Origin: CAVZBW01 sp963773635
Lineage (GTDB): Bacteria > Actinomycetota > Acidimicrobiia > Acidimicrobiales > RAAP-2
Direction: 5' to 3'
DNA: 64,000 bases
Assembly (NCBI GenBank): GCA_963773635.1
Contig: CAVZBW010000005.1
Span: 124,001 to 188,000, forward strand
Shown piece after piece: positions 24,830 to 35,065 of this stretch (positions within the stretch are counted from its first letter, which is position 1; each line of letters begins with the position of its first letter). A program made the position numbers and the translations under genes. The notes under the pieces are model-generated. The model saw nothing but the letters and a program-made list of their open reading frames with translations, was not told where the DNA came from and did not search any database.

Positions 24830-26621
24830 ATGACCAGCGACGCCACGTCGCTTCGTACCCATCTCTGCGGCCGGGTGGGACTGGAGGACGTCGGCCGGCA
24901 GATCCGGGTGACCGGCTGGGTCGCGCACCGGCGGGAGCACGGCGAGCACCTGGCCTTTGTCGACCTCCGGGACTGGACCGGCATCCTCCAGTGCGTGGTG
25001 CCGGGCACGGTCGACGTCCGCAGCGAGTACGTCGTGGCCGTCTCGGGGACGGTGCGGCGACGTCCCGAGGGCACGATCAACGACCGGCTGCCGACGGGCC
25101 AGGTGGAGCTCGGGGACTGCGAGGTCGAGGTGCTCAACGTGGCCGAGCCGCCGCCGTTCGCCGTTGACGACCGCTCCAACGCCGAGGAGGCACACCGCCT
25201 GCGCTATCGCTTCGTGGACCTGCGCCGCCCCCGGATGCAGGAGAATCTCCGCACCCGGGCCGCCGTGATCGCAGCCCTCCGCAGGTCCATGGACGGCACA
25301 GGGGTTCTGCGAGGTCGAGACGCCCCTGCTGTGGGCGCCCACGCCGGAGGGCTCACGCGAGTTCGCGGTGCCGTCGCGGCTGCACCGCGGCGACTTCTAC
25401 GTGTTGCCCCAGAGCCCGCAGCTGGCCAAGCAGCTGCTCATGGTCGGGGGGTTCGACCGGTACTTCCAGATCGCCCGCTGCATGCGGGACGAGGACCCGC
25501 GTGCCGACCGGCAGTTCGAGTTCACCCAGCTCGACCTGGAGGCGTCGTTCGTCGGGCAGGAGGACGTCATCGGCTTCGTCTCCGACGCGGTGCAAGAGGC
25601 GACCCTGGCGGGCGCCGGCCACGCCGCCTCGCCGCCCACGACCATCACCTGGTCCGAGGCGCTCGACCGGTTCGGCACGGACAAGCCCGACCTGCGCTTC
25701 GGGATGGAGCTCGTCGACCTCTCGGGCGTGTTCGCCGGCACCGGGGTGCGGGCCTTCGCCGCGCCCTGCGTCAGGGCGATCGTCGTCCCCGGTGAGGGCG
25801 GGCTCGCCCGGTCGCGCCTCGATGCCCTGACCGAGCGGGCCAAGGGGCTCGGCGCCAAGGGGCTCGCGTGGTTCCGGGTCGTCCCGGGTGAGGGCGGGGC
25901 GCCCGAGGGGTCCGCTGCCGGGGTTCCCGGCGGCTCGGTCGCCCTGGACTCGCCGCTCGATCGATTCTTGAGCGACGAGGAGCGGGCGGGGCTCGTCGAG
26001 ACGTGCGGGGCCGAGCCCGGCGACCTCGTCCTCGTCGTGGCCGACGAGCACGCCGTGGCCTGCACCGTCCTCGGGTCGCTGCGCACCGAGCTCGGCGGCC
26101 GCCGCGCCGGGGAAGGCCCGCTGCACTACGTGTGGGTCGTCGACTTCCCGATGTTCGACGGCGTCGACGACGCCGGCAATCCCGTCGCGGCCCACCACCC
26201 GTTTACCATGCCGCACCCCGACGACCTCGACCTGCTCGAGACCGATCCGCTCTCCGTGCGGTCCCAGGCGTACGACCTCGTGCTCAACGGCTGGGAGCTC
26301 GGCTCGGGCAGCATCCGTATCCACCGGGCGGATATCCAGCGACGCGTCTTCTCTGCGCTCGGTATCTCCGAGGAGTCGGCCCAGGCCCGCTTCGGCTTCC
26401 TGCTCGACGCCTTCCGCTACGGGGCGCCGCCCCACGGGGGTTTCGCTGTGGGCATCGACCGCCTGGCGGCCATCTTCTGCGGGGAGGACAACATCCGCGA
26501 GGTCATCGCCTTCCCCAAGACCCAGTCCGGGGCCGATCCGATGACCGGCGCGCCCAAGGCGCTGGCGCCCGAGTCGCTGGCCGAGCTCGGCATCCGGGTC
26601 GCGCCGCGGGCCAAGGGGTGA
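24830..26621 (+). CDS. aspS: Aspartyl-tRNA synthetase (one-base frameshift)
   Basis: A class II synthetase. The first frame has the OB-fold anticodon domain (RVTGWVAHRREHGEHLAFVDLRDWTGILQ) and RYRFVDLRRPRMQENLRTRA. The second frame has SPQLAKQLLMVGGFDRYFQIARCMRDED, the large bacterial-type insertion domain, and the C-terminal YGAPPHGGFAVGIDRLAAI. The break is in gggg at 25301-25304. With one g removed the sequence reads MDGTGFCEVETPLLWAPTPEG, a perfect family match. The full product is about 597 residues. The ATG start has a caggga ribosome site. Confidence 0.93.
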
Positions 26622-26637
26622 GGGGGCTCCTCGGCAG

Positions 26638-28017
26638 GTGAGCGCAGCGCCCAGCGACGACCTCTTCACTTCGGCGGCGGAGGAGCGCCTGTCGTCCCGC
26701 GCACCGCTCGCCGCCCGGCTCCGCCCGCGCACCCTCGACGAGGTCGTCGGCCAGCGCCACCTGGTGGGCCCGGGGTCCCCGCTGCGGGTGCTCCTGGAGC
26801 GCGACGCGCTCGGCTCCGCCATCCTGTGGGGACCGGCCGGGACGGGCAAGACCACGCTGGCCCGCCTCGTGGCTCAGGCGAGCGCCAAGGCCTTCGTGCC
26901 GCTCTCGGCGGTCGCATCCGGGGTCAAGGAGTTGCGAGAGGAACTGGAGCGAGCCCGCCGCCGCCTCGGGGAGCAGGGCCGGGGGACCATCCTCTTCGTC
27001 GACGAGGTCCACCGGTTCAACAAGGCCCAGCAGGACGTGCTGCTCCCCTCCGTGGAGGACGGCCTCGTGGTGCTGATCGGCGCCACCACGGAGAACCCCT
27101 ACTTCGAGGTGAACGCCCCTCTCCTCAGCCGCTCGACGCTCTGGCGCCTGGAGCCCCTGAGCGACGACGACGTGTCCGAGCTCCTCCGCCGTGGTGCCGC
27201 CCTCGAGGGAGTGCGGGTCGACGACGAGGCCATGGACGCGCTGGTCGCCTCGGCGGGTGGAGACGGCCGCGCCGCCCTCACGACGCTCGAGGTGGCCGCC
27301 GCCCTGAGCGTGGCCCAGAGCGCTGAGGCATCGCCCGAGGCATCGCCCGAGGACTCGCCCGAGGCGTCCGAGCCGCCGATCGTCGGGCTGCGAGAGGTGG
27401 GCGCGGCGCGCAGCGGCCGCATCTTCCACCAGGGCGCCGACGAGCACTACGACCAGATCAGCGCCTTCATCAAGAGCGTCCGGGGGTCGGACCCCGACGC
27501 CGGCCTGTACTGGCTGGCCCGCATGCTGGACGCCGGCGAGGACGCCCGCTTCCTGGCCCGGCGCCTGGTCATCCTCGCCAGCGAGGACGTCGGCCTGGCC
27601 GACCCCATGGCCCTCGTGGTGGCCGACGCAGCGGCGAGGGCGGTGGAATTCGTGGGACTCCCGGAGGCGGCCCTCAACCTGGCCGAGGCGACCGTGTACC
27701 TGGCAACCGCCCCCAAGTCCAACCGCGTGACGGTGGCCCTCGGGCGCGCCAGACAGGACGCTCGCGGGCATGACCGGGGGGACGTCCCGATGCATCTGCG
27801 CGACGCCCACTACCGGGGCGCGGGCTCCCTCGGGCACGGCGACGGCTACCGCTACCCCCACGACGAGGCGGGCGCCTGGGTGGAGCAGCAGTACCGCCCG
27901 AGTGGCCTCGAGGGTCGCGCCTACTACGAGCCGAGCGACCGCGGGCACGAGGGCGCGCTGGCCGCCCGGCGCGCAGCCGAGCGCGAAAACCACCAGCAGA
28001 GAGGACCTGCCCGGTAG
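26638..28017 (+). CDS. Replication-associated recombination ATPase RarA/MgsA
   Basis: A 459-aa AAA+ ATPase related to RuvB and clamp loaders. It shows RPRTLDEVVGQRHLVGPGSPL, Walker A GPAGTGKTTL, Walker B LFVDEVHRFNKAQQDVLLP, sensor 1 GATTENPYFEVN, and the tetramerisation region DEHYDQISAFIKSVRGSDPDAGLYWLARML. RarA acts at stalled forks. A Glu/Ala/Ser repeat (EASPEASPEDSPEAS) is inserted about two thirds along. The gene starts at GTG, 16 bases after aspS, in the conserved aspS-rarA-alaS order. Confidence 0.92.
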   Translation: MSAAPSDDLFTSAAEERLSSRAPLAARLRPRTLDEVVGQRHLVGPGSPLRVLLERDALGSAILWGPAGTGKTTLARLVAQASAKAFVPLSAVASGVKELREELERARRRLGEQGRGTILFVDEVHRFNKAQQDVLLPSVEDGLVVLIGATTENPYFEVNAPLLSRSTLWRLEPLSDDDVSELLRRGAALEGVRVDDEAMDALVASAGGDGRAALTTLEVAAALSVAQSAEASPEASPEDSPEASEPPIVGLREVGAARSGRIFHQGADEHYDQISAFIKSVRGSDPDAGLYWLARMLDAGEDARFLARRLVILASEDVGLADPMALVVADAAARAVEFVGLPEAALNLAEATVYLATAPKSNRVTVALGRARQDARGHDRGDVPMHLRDAHYRGAGSLGHGDGYRYPHDEAGAWVEQQYRPSGLEGRAYYEPSDRGHEGALAARRAAERENHQQRGPAR

Positions 28018-28027
28018 GCTGCCGGCC

Positions 28028-28393
28028 ATGTCCGTGGCCGAGGTCGTGGTGCTGGTTGCCGCCGTGGTGGCGTGCATGGCGGCGCTGGTGTGCCTGGTCT
28101 CCGCCGTCGTCTTGGTGGGTGCGGTGCGCCGCCTGGAGCGGGGCGTCGAGTCGCTGCGCAGCGAGACCGTCCCCCTGGTGTCCGACGCCCGCGAGGTCAT
28201 GGACCACGCCACGACGGAGCTCGCGAGAGTTGGGGCCGTCCTCGAGGGCACCGAGTCGGTGACCGCCACGGTCGATTCGGCCTCCCGCATGGCCCAGCGG
28301 GCGCTCACCAACCCGGTGGTCAAGGTGTTGGCCATCCGGGCGGGCGCGGCGACGGGCCTGCGCCACCTGCGCTCACCCAAGGCGTCGGCGTGA
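28028..28393 (+). CDS. DUF948-family small membrane protein
   Basis: A 121-aa protein with a single long N-terminal hydrophobic helix (about residues 5-33), then an amphipathic, coiled-coil-like region (RLERGVESLRSETVPLVSDAREVMDHATTELARV). This layout is typical of DUF948, whose role is unknown. It starts 10 bases after rarA and overlaps the next gene by a GTGA. Similar small genes lie between rarA and alaS in other actinobacteria. Confidence 0.75.
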   Translation: MSVAEVVVLVAAVVACMAALVCLVSAVVLVGAVRRLERGVESLRSETVPLVSDAREVMDHATTELARVGAVLEGTESVTATVDSASRMAQRALTNPVVKVLAIRAGAATGLRHLRSPKASA

Positions 28394-28707
28394 TCCGGCG
28401 CCCCCTGTGGCTGGCGACCGGGGTGGTCGTCGGGGTCGGCGGGACCCTCTGGACCCAGCAGCGTGTCCGCAAGGTGATCGACCAGGCCCAGGCCCGGCTC
28501 TCGCCCGAGCACGTCGTACGCGGGGCCGCCCGCAGCGCGCAGGGGATTCCTGCACGGGTGCGCGCCGCCAACGCCGCCGGGGCGGCGGAGCGGCGACGGC
28601 GCGAGCGAGAGCTCCGCGAGCGCTTCGCCCACCGGCCGGGCGAGGCCACGGTCCCGGGACTCTCCGTCATCGGTCGCCCGCACCCGACGCCCGGGCGGGG
28701 GCGCTAG
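28390..28707 (+). CDS. Small membrane protein of unknown function
   Basis: A 105-aa product starting VIRRPLWLATGVVVGVGGTLWTQ, with one N-terminal helix followed by a strongly charged, Arg-rich cytoplasmic part (AAERRRRERELRERF). The GTG overlaps the DUF948 gene stop, so both are coupled and probably work together, perhaps as a membrane-bound pair. No function is known to me. Confidence 0.65.
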   Translation: MIRRPLWLATGVVVGVGGTLWTQQRVRKVIDQAQARLSPEHVVRGAARSAQGIPARVRAANAAGAAERRRRERELRERFAHRPGEATVPGLSVIGRPHPTPGRGR

Positions 28708-28803
28708 CGGCGCTTCGGAGCGCGGGTCCGATTCGGACCGGCCCTGTTTGGGACCGGCCCTGTTGGGACCGGCACCGTGCAGCCACCGCGTAGGCTCGGA
28801 CGG

Positions 28804-31381
28804 ATGGGGATGGACGCCAACCAGCTGCGATCCGCCTTTACGGGCTTCTTCGCCTCGCGCCGCCATACCGTCGTGCCCTCGGCCAGCCTGATCCCCTACG
28901 ACCCCTCCATCCTCTTCACGATCGCCGGGATGGTGCCGTTCAAGCCGTACTTCCTGGGGGAGGAGACCCCGCCGTGGCCCCGGGCCACCACCGTCCAGAA
29001 GTGCTTCCGGACCCTCGACATCGACATCGTCGGGACCACGACCCGGCACAACACCTTCTTCGAGATGTTGGGCAACTTCAGCTTTGGGGATTACTTCAAG
29101 GCCGAGGCGATCCCCTACGCCTGGGAGTTCGTGACCGAGGTGTTGTCCCTCGACGGGGAGCGTGTCTGGGCCACCGTGCACGACAGCGACGACGAGGCCT
29201 TTCAGATCTGGGCCGACGTCGTCGGCCTGCCCACCGAGCGCATCCAGCGGATGGGCGAAGACAATTTCTGGAAGATGGGCGAGACGGGGCCGTGCGGCCC
29301 CAGCTCGGAGCTCTACTTCGACCGGGGTCCGGAGCTGGGCGATCCGGGGGGGCCCGCCCATGGGGGAGAGGAGCGCTACGTCGAGGTCTGGAACCTCGTC
29401 TTCATGCAGCTGAACCGGCACGAGGACGGCACCCTGACCGAGCTCCCCCGCCGCAACATCGACACCGGAGCGGGCCTCGAGCGCCTGCTCACCGTCCTCC
29501 AGGGCGTGCACTCGGCCTTTGAGACCGACGTCCTCAGCCCGCTCGTGGCGACCGCAGAGTCCCTGACGGACCACCGCTACGGGGCCAACGAGCATGACGA
29601 CGTGGCCCTGCGAATTCTGGCGGACCATGGCCGGGCCATGACGATGCTCGTCTCCGATGGGGTCGTGCCGTCCAACGACGGCCGCGGCTACGTGTTGCGC
29701 CACCTCATCCGCCGGGCGGTGCTCGCCGCGAGGCGGCTCGGCGTCGAGCGGATCGTCACCTCCAGCCTGGCGGCCACGACGGCCGAGGTCATGGGCGACG
29801 CCTACCCGGAATTGCGGACCAACCTCGACCTCGTGCAGGAGTCGTTGGAGCGGGAGGAGCACGGCTTCGACCGGACCCTGCGCACGGGCCTCAACCTGCT
29901 CGAGGGGGCGTGGGACGAGGCCCGCAAGAACGGGGCGAAGGTGCTCCCGGGCGACGTCGCCTTCCGGTTGCACGACACCCACGGGTTTCCGATCGAGCTC
30001 ACCACGGAGCTCTCGGCGGAGCAGGGCCTCGGTGTCGACCGCGAGGGCTTCGAGGAGGCCATGGGCGAGCAGCGCCGCCGCGCACGCCAGGCGGCCCGTC
30101 ACCCCGTGGAGGCGGACGAGCGCGCCTACCGCGACCTGCTCGAGCGAGAGGGGCCCACCGTCTTCTTGGGCTACGACCCCCACGCCTACCAGACGCCCAG
30201 CCGGGTGGTCGGCATCCTCGCCGGCAGCGAGCCCGGCACCGCCGAGATCTTCCTCGACCGCACGCCCTTCTACGCCGAGGGTGGGGGTCAGGTGGGAGAC
30301 ACCGGGACCATCGTGACCGAGACGGGACGCGCCCTCGTCTACGACACCGTGCCCGCGGTGGCCGGCTTGACGGCCCACCGGGCCAAGGTGGAAGGGGAGA
30401 TCCTGGTGGGGCAGGACGCGCTGGCGGTCATCGACGGGGGGCGGCGTGAGGCCGTGCGGCGCAATCACACCGGCACCCACCTGGTGCACGCCGCGTTGCG
30501 CGACGTCTTGGGCGACCACGTCCGCCAGCAGGGGTCCCTGGTCGCCCCGGACCGGCTGCGCTTCGACTTCAGTCACCACGGCCCGCTCACGCGCGACGAG
30601 GTCGGCTCGGTGCTCGAGGTTGCCAATGCCGACGTGCTGACCGACGAGCCGGTGAGCACCACCGAGACCACACGGCCGCGACGCGGAGGCCATGGGGGCC
30701 CTGTCCTTCTTTGGCGACAAGTACGGCGACCGGGTGCGGGTGGTGCGCGCCGGTCCGCACTCGCTCGAGTTTTGCGGCGGTACCCACGTCGACGCGCTGG
30801 GGGCGATCGGGCCGGTCTCGATCGTCTCGGAGGGCTCGATCGGCGCCAACACTCGGCGGATCTTCGCCGTCACCGGTCTCGCCAGCGTCAAGCGTTCCCT
30901 CGAGCGCGACGCCCTCCTGCAGGACGCCGCCGAGCTCTTGAAGACGGAGCCGGAGGGAGTCGTCGAGGGCCTGCAGCGGCTCGTCGACCGCCAGCGCACC
31001 GCCGAGCGCGAGCTGCAGAGCCTGCGGGCCGCAGCGGCCGATCGTGACGCCGCCGAGCTGGCCGGGAAGATGGAGTCCGGCCTGGTCGTCGGCCGGCGCG
31101 ACGGCCTCGCGCCCGACGCCCTGCGCGCCCTGGCCCAGTCGGTCCAACGGCGCAGCGATGCGCGTGCGGTGGTCCTCGGCGGCAGCGCCGACGGGTCCAA
31201 GGTGGCCGTGGCCGTCGCCACCGGGGACGGCGTGGACGCGGCGGCCCTCGTGCGCCAGGTGGCTCCCATCGTGGGCGGAGGGGGAGGGGGCTCGCCCCGT
31301 CTGGCCCTCGCCGGGGGCCGGGCTCCCGCACGCCTCGACGAGGCGTTGGCCGAGGCGCGGAGGATCCTGTCCAACCCGTGA
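28804..31381 (+). CDS. alaS: Alanyl-tRNA synthetase (one-base frameshift)
   Basis: A class II synthetase of about 859 residues after correction. The catalytic core has LFTIAGMVPFKPYFLGEE, TTRHNTFFEMLGNFSFGDYFK and GETGPCGPSSELYFDRG. The editing domain has RNHTGTHLVHAALRDVLGDHVRQQGS, with zinc ligands in the HTGTH and CGGTH motifs. The C-Ala tail ends GGGGGGSPRLALAGG. The frame breaks around 30674-30680 in cacggccgcg; one extra base separates VSTTETTR from DAEAMGALSFFGDKYG. Start ATG 28804 (or 28810). The stop overlaps ruvX. Confidence 0.93.
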
Positions 31382-31854
31382 CACGACCCGGGTCCCGTCC
31401 CGGGGCGGTCCTGGGTGTGGACCTCGGGACCCGCCGGATCGGCCTGGCCCGCAGCGACCGGTCCCGCACGCTGGCCTCGCCGTGGCGGGTCCTGTCCCGC
31501 ACGGGCGACCGGGACGGGGACGCCCGTGCCCTCCTCTCGGCCGCCCAGGAGAGCGAGGCGAGCGTCGTCGTGGTGGGCCTACCGCTCTCGCTCGACGGCT
31601 CTCGGGGTCCCGCGGCGCAACGAACGCTCGACGAGGTGGCAACCTTGCGGCGCATGCTGGAGCCAGAGGGCCTCACGGTGGAGACCGTCGACGAGCGCTT
31701 TACCACCGCGTCCGCCCACGCCGCGCTGGCGGCGGCGGGACGCCGAGGGCGCGAGCGCCGGGCCGTGGTCGATGCCGCCGCGGCCGCCGTCCTGCTCCAG
31801 GCGTGGCTGGACGCCGCGCCGCGCGCCGTCGGTCCGGGCTCGGCCCGGGCCTGA
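31378..31854 (+). CDS. ruvX: RuvX/YqgF-family putative pre-16S rRNA nuclease
   Basis: A 158-aa RNase H-like protein with VLGVDLGTRRIGLARSD at the start, VVVGLPLSLDGSRGPAA in the middle and VDERFTTASAH plus the late VVDAAAAAVLLQ, giving the acidic active-site set. YqgF homologues mature the 5' end of 16S rRNA. The GTG overlaps the alaS stop (GTGA). The alaS-ruvX-mltG-aroE order is conserved in actinobacteria. Confidence 0.9.
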   Translation: MTRPGSRPGAVLGVDLGTRRIGLARSDRSRTLASPWRVLSRTGDRDGDARALLSAAQESEASVVVVGLPLSLDGSRGPAAQRTLDEVATLRRMLEPEGLTVETVDERFTTASAHAALAAAGRRGRERRAVVDAAAAAVLLQAWLDAAPRAVGPGSARA

Positions 31855-31869
31855 TCGAGGGCGGGGACC

Positions 31870-33993
31870 GTGACCGTCGAGGACGGGCGCGAGGAAGGGA
31901 TGGCGGGGCCGGCACCGACGGCCGGGAGGCCGGATCCGCCGCCGGGGGCCGGGAGTCCGGAGCCGGCACCGACCGTGGGGACGCAGGAGCCGTCGCCGAC
32001 CGCCGAGCCGGCGGAAGGCTCGACCCCGTCGCCCGGGACCTCGCAGCCGCGGCTGCAGAGCGGGCGCCAGCGTGCGAGGCGCCGCGCCGTGGTCCGCCGG
32101 CGTCGACGGATCGCCCTCCTCGCGGCGGGACTCGTGCTCCTCGTGATCGCGGCCTTGGTCGGGTGGTACGAGCTCCAGGCGCATCCGGGAGGTCCGACCG
32201 GCAAGCAGGTCGTGATCTCCGTGCAGCAGGGCGAGGCGTCCGGTGACGTGGTGGCCGACCTGGCCAAGGAGAAGGTGGTGACGAGCGGGCTCGCCTTTCG
32301 GATCTTCCTCTTCTTCCACGGGACGCCCACCATCCGCCCCGGCTCCTACCTGATGCACGAGAACCTGTCGTTCGCGAGCGCGCGCCAGGACCTGGCCCAG
32401 GGACCCAACGTGCTCGCCGTCGACGTCCCGGCCGGCCTGACCCTGGGGGAGCTGGCGCAGCGGTATGCGGACGTGACCGGGACGGACGCCAACGCCTTTC
32501 TCGCCACGGCGAGGAGCGGGGCGGTGACCTCCCCCTACGAGGTGCCCGGCTCCAACAACCTGGAGGGGCTGGTGGCGCCGGGGACGTACTACATCCTGCC
32601 GGGCGAGACGGACCGCCAGGTCTTGCAGAAGATGGTGAGCCACTTTGATCAGGTGGCCGCGGCGGCCGGGGCCACGCCGGCGGCGGCCACCGCGCTCGGG
32701 CTCACGCCGAACCAGTTGGTGACCGTCGCCTCGATCGTCGAGAAGGAGGGCGTCTACCCGGTGAACCTGGGCGGCGTGTCGCGGGTGATCTACAACCGGC
32801 TGGCCGCGGGCATGCCCCTGCAGATGGATTCGACCGTGCTGTACTCGCTCGGGCGTGACGGGGGAGCGGTGACCGAGCAGGACCTCCGGACCGACACTCC
32901 CTACAACACGTACCTGCACTCGGGGCTCACCCCCACGCCGATCGCCTTTCCGAGTCCCGGGGCCCTCTCCGCGGCGGCGCATCCGCCCGCGGCTTCGTGG
33001 CTCTACTTCGTCGTCGTGACCAAGTCGGGCGTCGAGGCCTTTTCCAGCACCTACGCAGGGCAGCTGGCCAACGAGGCGCTGGCCCGCCAGCGGGGCCTCT
33101 GGCTGAGGCGCGTGCCGCTCGACCGACCGGGGCACGGGCGCTGGCCCTCCGCCGCCACGACCGTGGTCGGCGTCATCGGCGATCCGGTCGCCCACTCGCT
33201 GTCCCCGCTGCTGCACAACACGGCCTTTGGTGTGCTCGGCCTCGACTGGGTCTCGGTCGGGTTCCGCGTGCCGCCGGGCGCGACGCGCTCGGCCGTCGCC
33301 GCCATGCGCGACCTGGGGCTTGCCGGGCTCTCCGTGACCATGCCGCACAAGTCGGCGATGGCCGACCTGGTCGACGAGCTCGACCCCGTGGCGCGACGGC
33401 TGGGCGCGGTGAACTGCTGCGTCTGCCGGGGGCCCGAGGTGATCGGGATCAACACCGACGGCCCGGGGTTCCTCGAGGCGCTGCGGCGCTCGACCGGCCT
33501 CGAGCCCGGTGGGCGCACCTGCCTGGTCGCGGGGGCGGGGGGGGCGGCCCGGGCCGTGGTCCTCGCACTCGCGGAGGCCGGGGCGGCCAGGGTGGTGGTG
33601 GTGGCCCGGGATCGAGCGCGCGCGACCGCGACCGCCGAGCTCGCCGGAGCGGCGGGAGAGGCGCCCTCGATCGACGAGGGTGCCCGCATCGCGGGGAGCG
33701 CGGAATTGATCGTCAACGCCACTCCCGTCGGCATGCTCGGCGGGCCGGCCGAGGGGCAACCGGCGCTCGTGCCCGCGGATCTGCTCGGCTCGGGCCAGGT
33801 CGTGAGCGACCTCGTCTATCACCCGAGGATCACGCCCTGGCTCGAGGAGGCCGCGAGACGCGGGGCGCGAGTGTCCGGGGGCCTCGGGATGCTGGTCCAC
33901 CAGGCGGGGATCCAGCTGGAGCGTTGGACCGGTATGGCCGTGCCGGTGGAGGAGATGTGGCGGGCGGCGGAGGAGGCCGAGGGCTCCCGATGA
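31870..33993 (+). CDS. mltG: MltG endolytic transglycosylase continuous with AroE (fused reading frame)
   Basis: A 707-aa open frame. Residues 1-80 are Pro-rich then Arg-rich cytoplasmic sequence, and 81-99 form a membrane helix. The YceG/MltG domain follows, with the catalytic Glu291 in VASIVEKEGVYP, VSRVIYNRL and MPLQMDSTVLYSLG. MltG cuts nascent peptidoglycan strands. It normally ends just after ANEALARQRG. Here the frame continues into shikimate dehydrogenase with no stop. However, removing one g from gggg at 33092-33095 would place a TGA at 33104-33106, five bases before a GTG that suits aroE. Given the other one-base errors in this window, the fusion may be artificial. Confidence 0.88.
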   Translation: MTVEDGREEGMAGPAPTAGRPDPPPGAGSPEPAPTVGTQEPSPTAEPAEGSTPSPGTSQPRLQSGRQRARRRAVVRRRRRIALLAAGLVLLVIAALVGWYELQAHPGGPTGKQVVISVQQGEASGDVVADLAKEKVVTSGLAFRIFLFFHGTPTIRPGSYLMHENLSFASARQDLAQGPNVLAVDVPAGLTLGELAQRYADVTGTDANAFLATARSGAVTSPYEVPGSNNLEGLVAPGTYYILPGETDRQVLQKMVSHFDQVAAAAGATPAAATALGLTPNQLVTVASIVEKEGVYPVNLGGVSRVIYNRLAAGMPLQMDSTVLYSLGRDGGAVTEQDLRTDTPYNTYLHSGLTPTPIAFPSPGALSAAAHPPAASWLYFVVVTKSGVEAFSSTYAGQLANEALARQRGLWLRRVPLDRPGHGRWPSAATTVVGVIGDPVAHSLSPLLHNTAFGVLGLDWVSVGFRVPPGATRSAVAAMRDLGLAGLSVTMPHKSAMADLVDELDPVARRLGAVNCCVCRGPEVIGINTDGPGFLEALRRSTGLEPGGRTCLVAGAGGAARAVVLALAEAGAARVVVVARDRARATATAELAGAAGEAPSIDEGARIAGSAELIVNATPVGMLGGPAEGQPALVPADLLGSGQVVSDLVYHPRITPWLEEAARRGARVSGGLGMLVHQAGIQLERWTGMAVPVEEMWRAAEEAEGSR
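33112..33993 (+). CDS. aroE: Shikimate 5-dehydrogenase (C-terminal half of the fused frame, or separate gene)
   Basis: Reduces 3-dehydroshikimate with NADPH in aromatic amino-acid synthesis. Visible motifs are VIGDPVAHSLSPLLHN (substrate serines), SVTMPHKSAM (catalytic Lys), INTDGPGF (catalytic Asp), the nucleotide loop GAGGAARAVVLAL and GGLGMLVHQAGIQLERWTG. The GTG at 33112 would give VPLDRPGHGRWPSAATTVVGVIG as the N-terminus and about 293 residues, the normal family size. As the sequence stands it is in frame with mltG upstream. Confidence 0.85.
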   Translation: MPLDRPGHGRWPSAATTVVGVIGDPVAHSLSPLLHNTAFGVLGLDWVSVGFRVPPGATRSAVAAMRDLGLAGLSVTMPHKSAMADLVDELDPVARRLGAVNCCVCRGPEVIGINTDGPGFLEALRRSTGLEPGGRTCLVAGAGGAARAVVLALAEAGAARVVVVARDRARATATAELAGAAGEAPSIDEGARIAGSAELIVNATPVGMLGGPAEGQPALVPADLLGSGQVVSDLVYHPRITPWLEEAARRGARVSGGLGMLVHQAGIQLERWTGMAVPVEEMWRAAEEAEGSR

Positions 33994-34087
33994 GCCTCAC
34001 GTGCGCCGAGACCGAAGCGCCGAGGTCCAGGTAGAAGACACGCCGGCCACCGCCGCCCCCTACGCCGCTCGATGCGCGAGGGGCCCC

Positions 34088-35065
34088 TCAGCCGGGCGAC
34101 GGAGCCGCCCACAGGCCCGCGTCCATCAGCGCCCGTACGCAGGCCTCTCGGAGCGCGCACTCGGCCTCGTGGCGATGCTCGGGGGTGGTCCGCACCGCGA
34201 CCCGAAGCGTGCACGCGCCCTTGCCATCGTCGGCCACCCCGACGAGCGAGGGAGCCTCGGCGAGACCCATCGCAACACCGGCTCGGACCTCCGAGGACCG
34301 AGAAAGGCCCGAGGCGGTGTCGGAGATGAGCGCCTTGGCCTGGTCGAGATCCTGTGCGCTTCGAGCCAGGACCGGGAGTTCGATGGCGGCGCGGGCCGAA
34401 CCCCGCGTGACGTTGCCGAGGCGCCGGACGTCGCCGTTGGGGACGAACCAGACGATGCCGTCCGCATCACGCACCCGGGTGATCCGGAGGGTGAGGTCCT
34501 CGACCACCCCGCTCAGGTCGAGACCGGCGGGATTGGTGACCTGGACGCGGTCTCCGATGCCGTACTGGTCCTCGACGGTCAAGAGGACCCCGGAGAGGTA
34601 GTCGCGAATGAGGGTTTGCGCACCGAACCCGATGGTGGCACCGATGACGGTGGCGCTGGCGAGCAGGGGAGTGAGATTGATCCCAAACATCGACAGGACG
34701 ACGGCGATCGCCACCAGGACGATGACGAAGCGCCAGATGTTGGCGACCAGGGCGGCTACCGTGTCCACCCGGGCACGCGCCCGCTCGGACCGGATCCGGT
34801 CGGCCGCGGGGTGCCCGATTCGCCGCAGGACCCGGCGGATGGCCCTCGCTCCCACGTAAGCCGCCAGGAAGGCCAGGACGACGACGAGTAGGACCTCGAA
34901 GGGGCGAACCACCAGCTCGTTTACCGTGCGAGCGGTGTCGGGACTCAGGCCGCTCCGGGTGAGCAGGTCGTAGAGCCAACCGTTGCCGCCGTTGCCACTC
35001 CCCCCGCCGCTCGCTGCGAGGACCGCTGTCCCGAGGCCCTGGGTGGCCCCTCCCGGGGGGTGCAT
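34088..35065 (-). CDS. Small-conductance mechanosensitive channel (MscS family)
   Basis: A 325-aa membrane protein. It has a Gly-rich N-terminus, then helices near residues 56-75 and 107-125. The pore-lining helix follows with LLASATVIGATIGFGAQTLIRDYLSG, and the beta domain shows YGIGDRVQV and DGIVWFVPNGDVRRLGN. MscS channels open on osmotic downshock. The ATG overlaps the start region of the oppositely oriented SEDS gene, so the two promoters must overlap the coding ends. It is well separated in orientation from aroE, with 94 bases between. Confidence 0.9.
   Translation of the reverse strand: MHPPGGATQGLGTAVLAASGGGSGNGGNGWLYDLLTRSGLSPDTARTVNELVVRPFEVLLVVVLAFLAAYVGARAIRRVLRRIGHPAADRIRSERARARVDTVAALVANIWRFVIVLVAIAVVLSMFGINLTPLLASATVIGATIGFGAQTLIRDYLSGVLLTVEDQYGIGDRVQVTNPAGLDLSGVVEDLTLRITRVRDADGIVWFVPNGDVRRLGNVTRGSARAAIELPVLARSAQDLDQAKALISDTASGLSRSSEVRAGVAMGLAEAPSLVGVADDGKGACTLRVAVRTTPEHRHEAECALREACVRALMDAGLWAAPSPG

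Noticed and set aside
26503..31374. A 1623-residue open frame on the minus strand opposite aspS, rarA and alaS
   Set aside because: It is antisense to well-identified genes, has no domain character and is explained by the lack of stops in high-GC antisense DNA.
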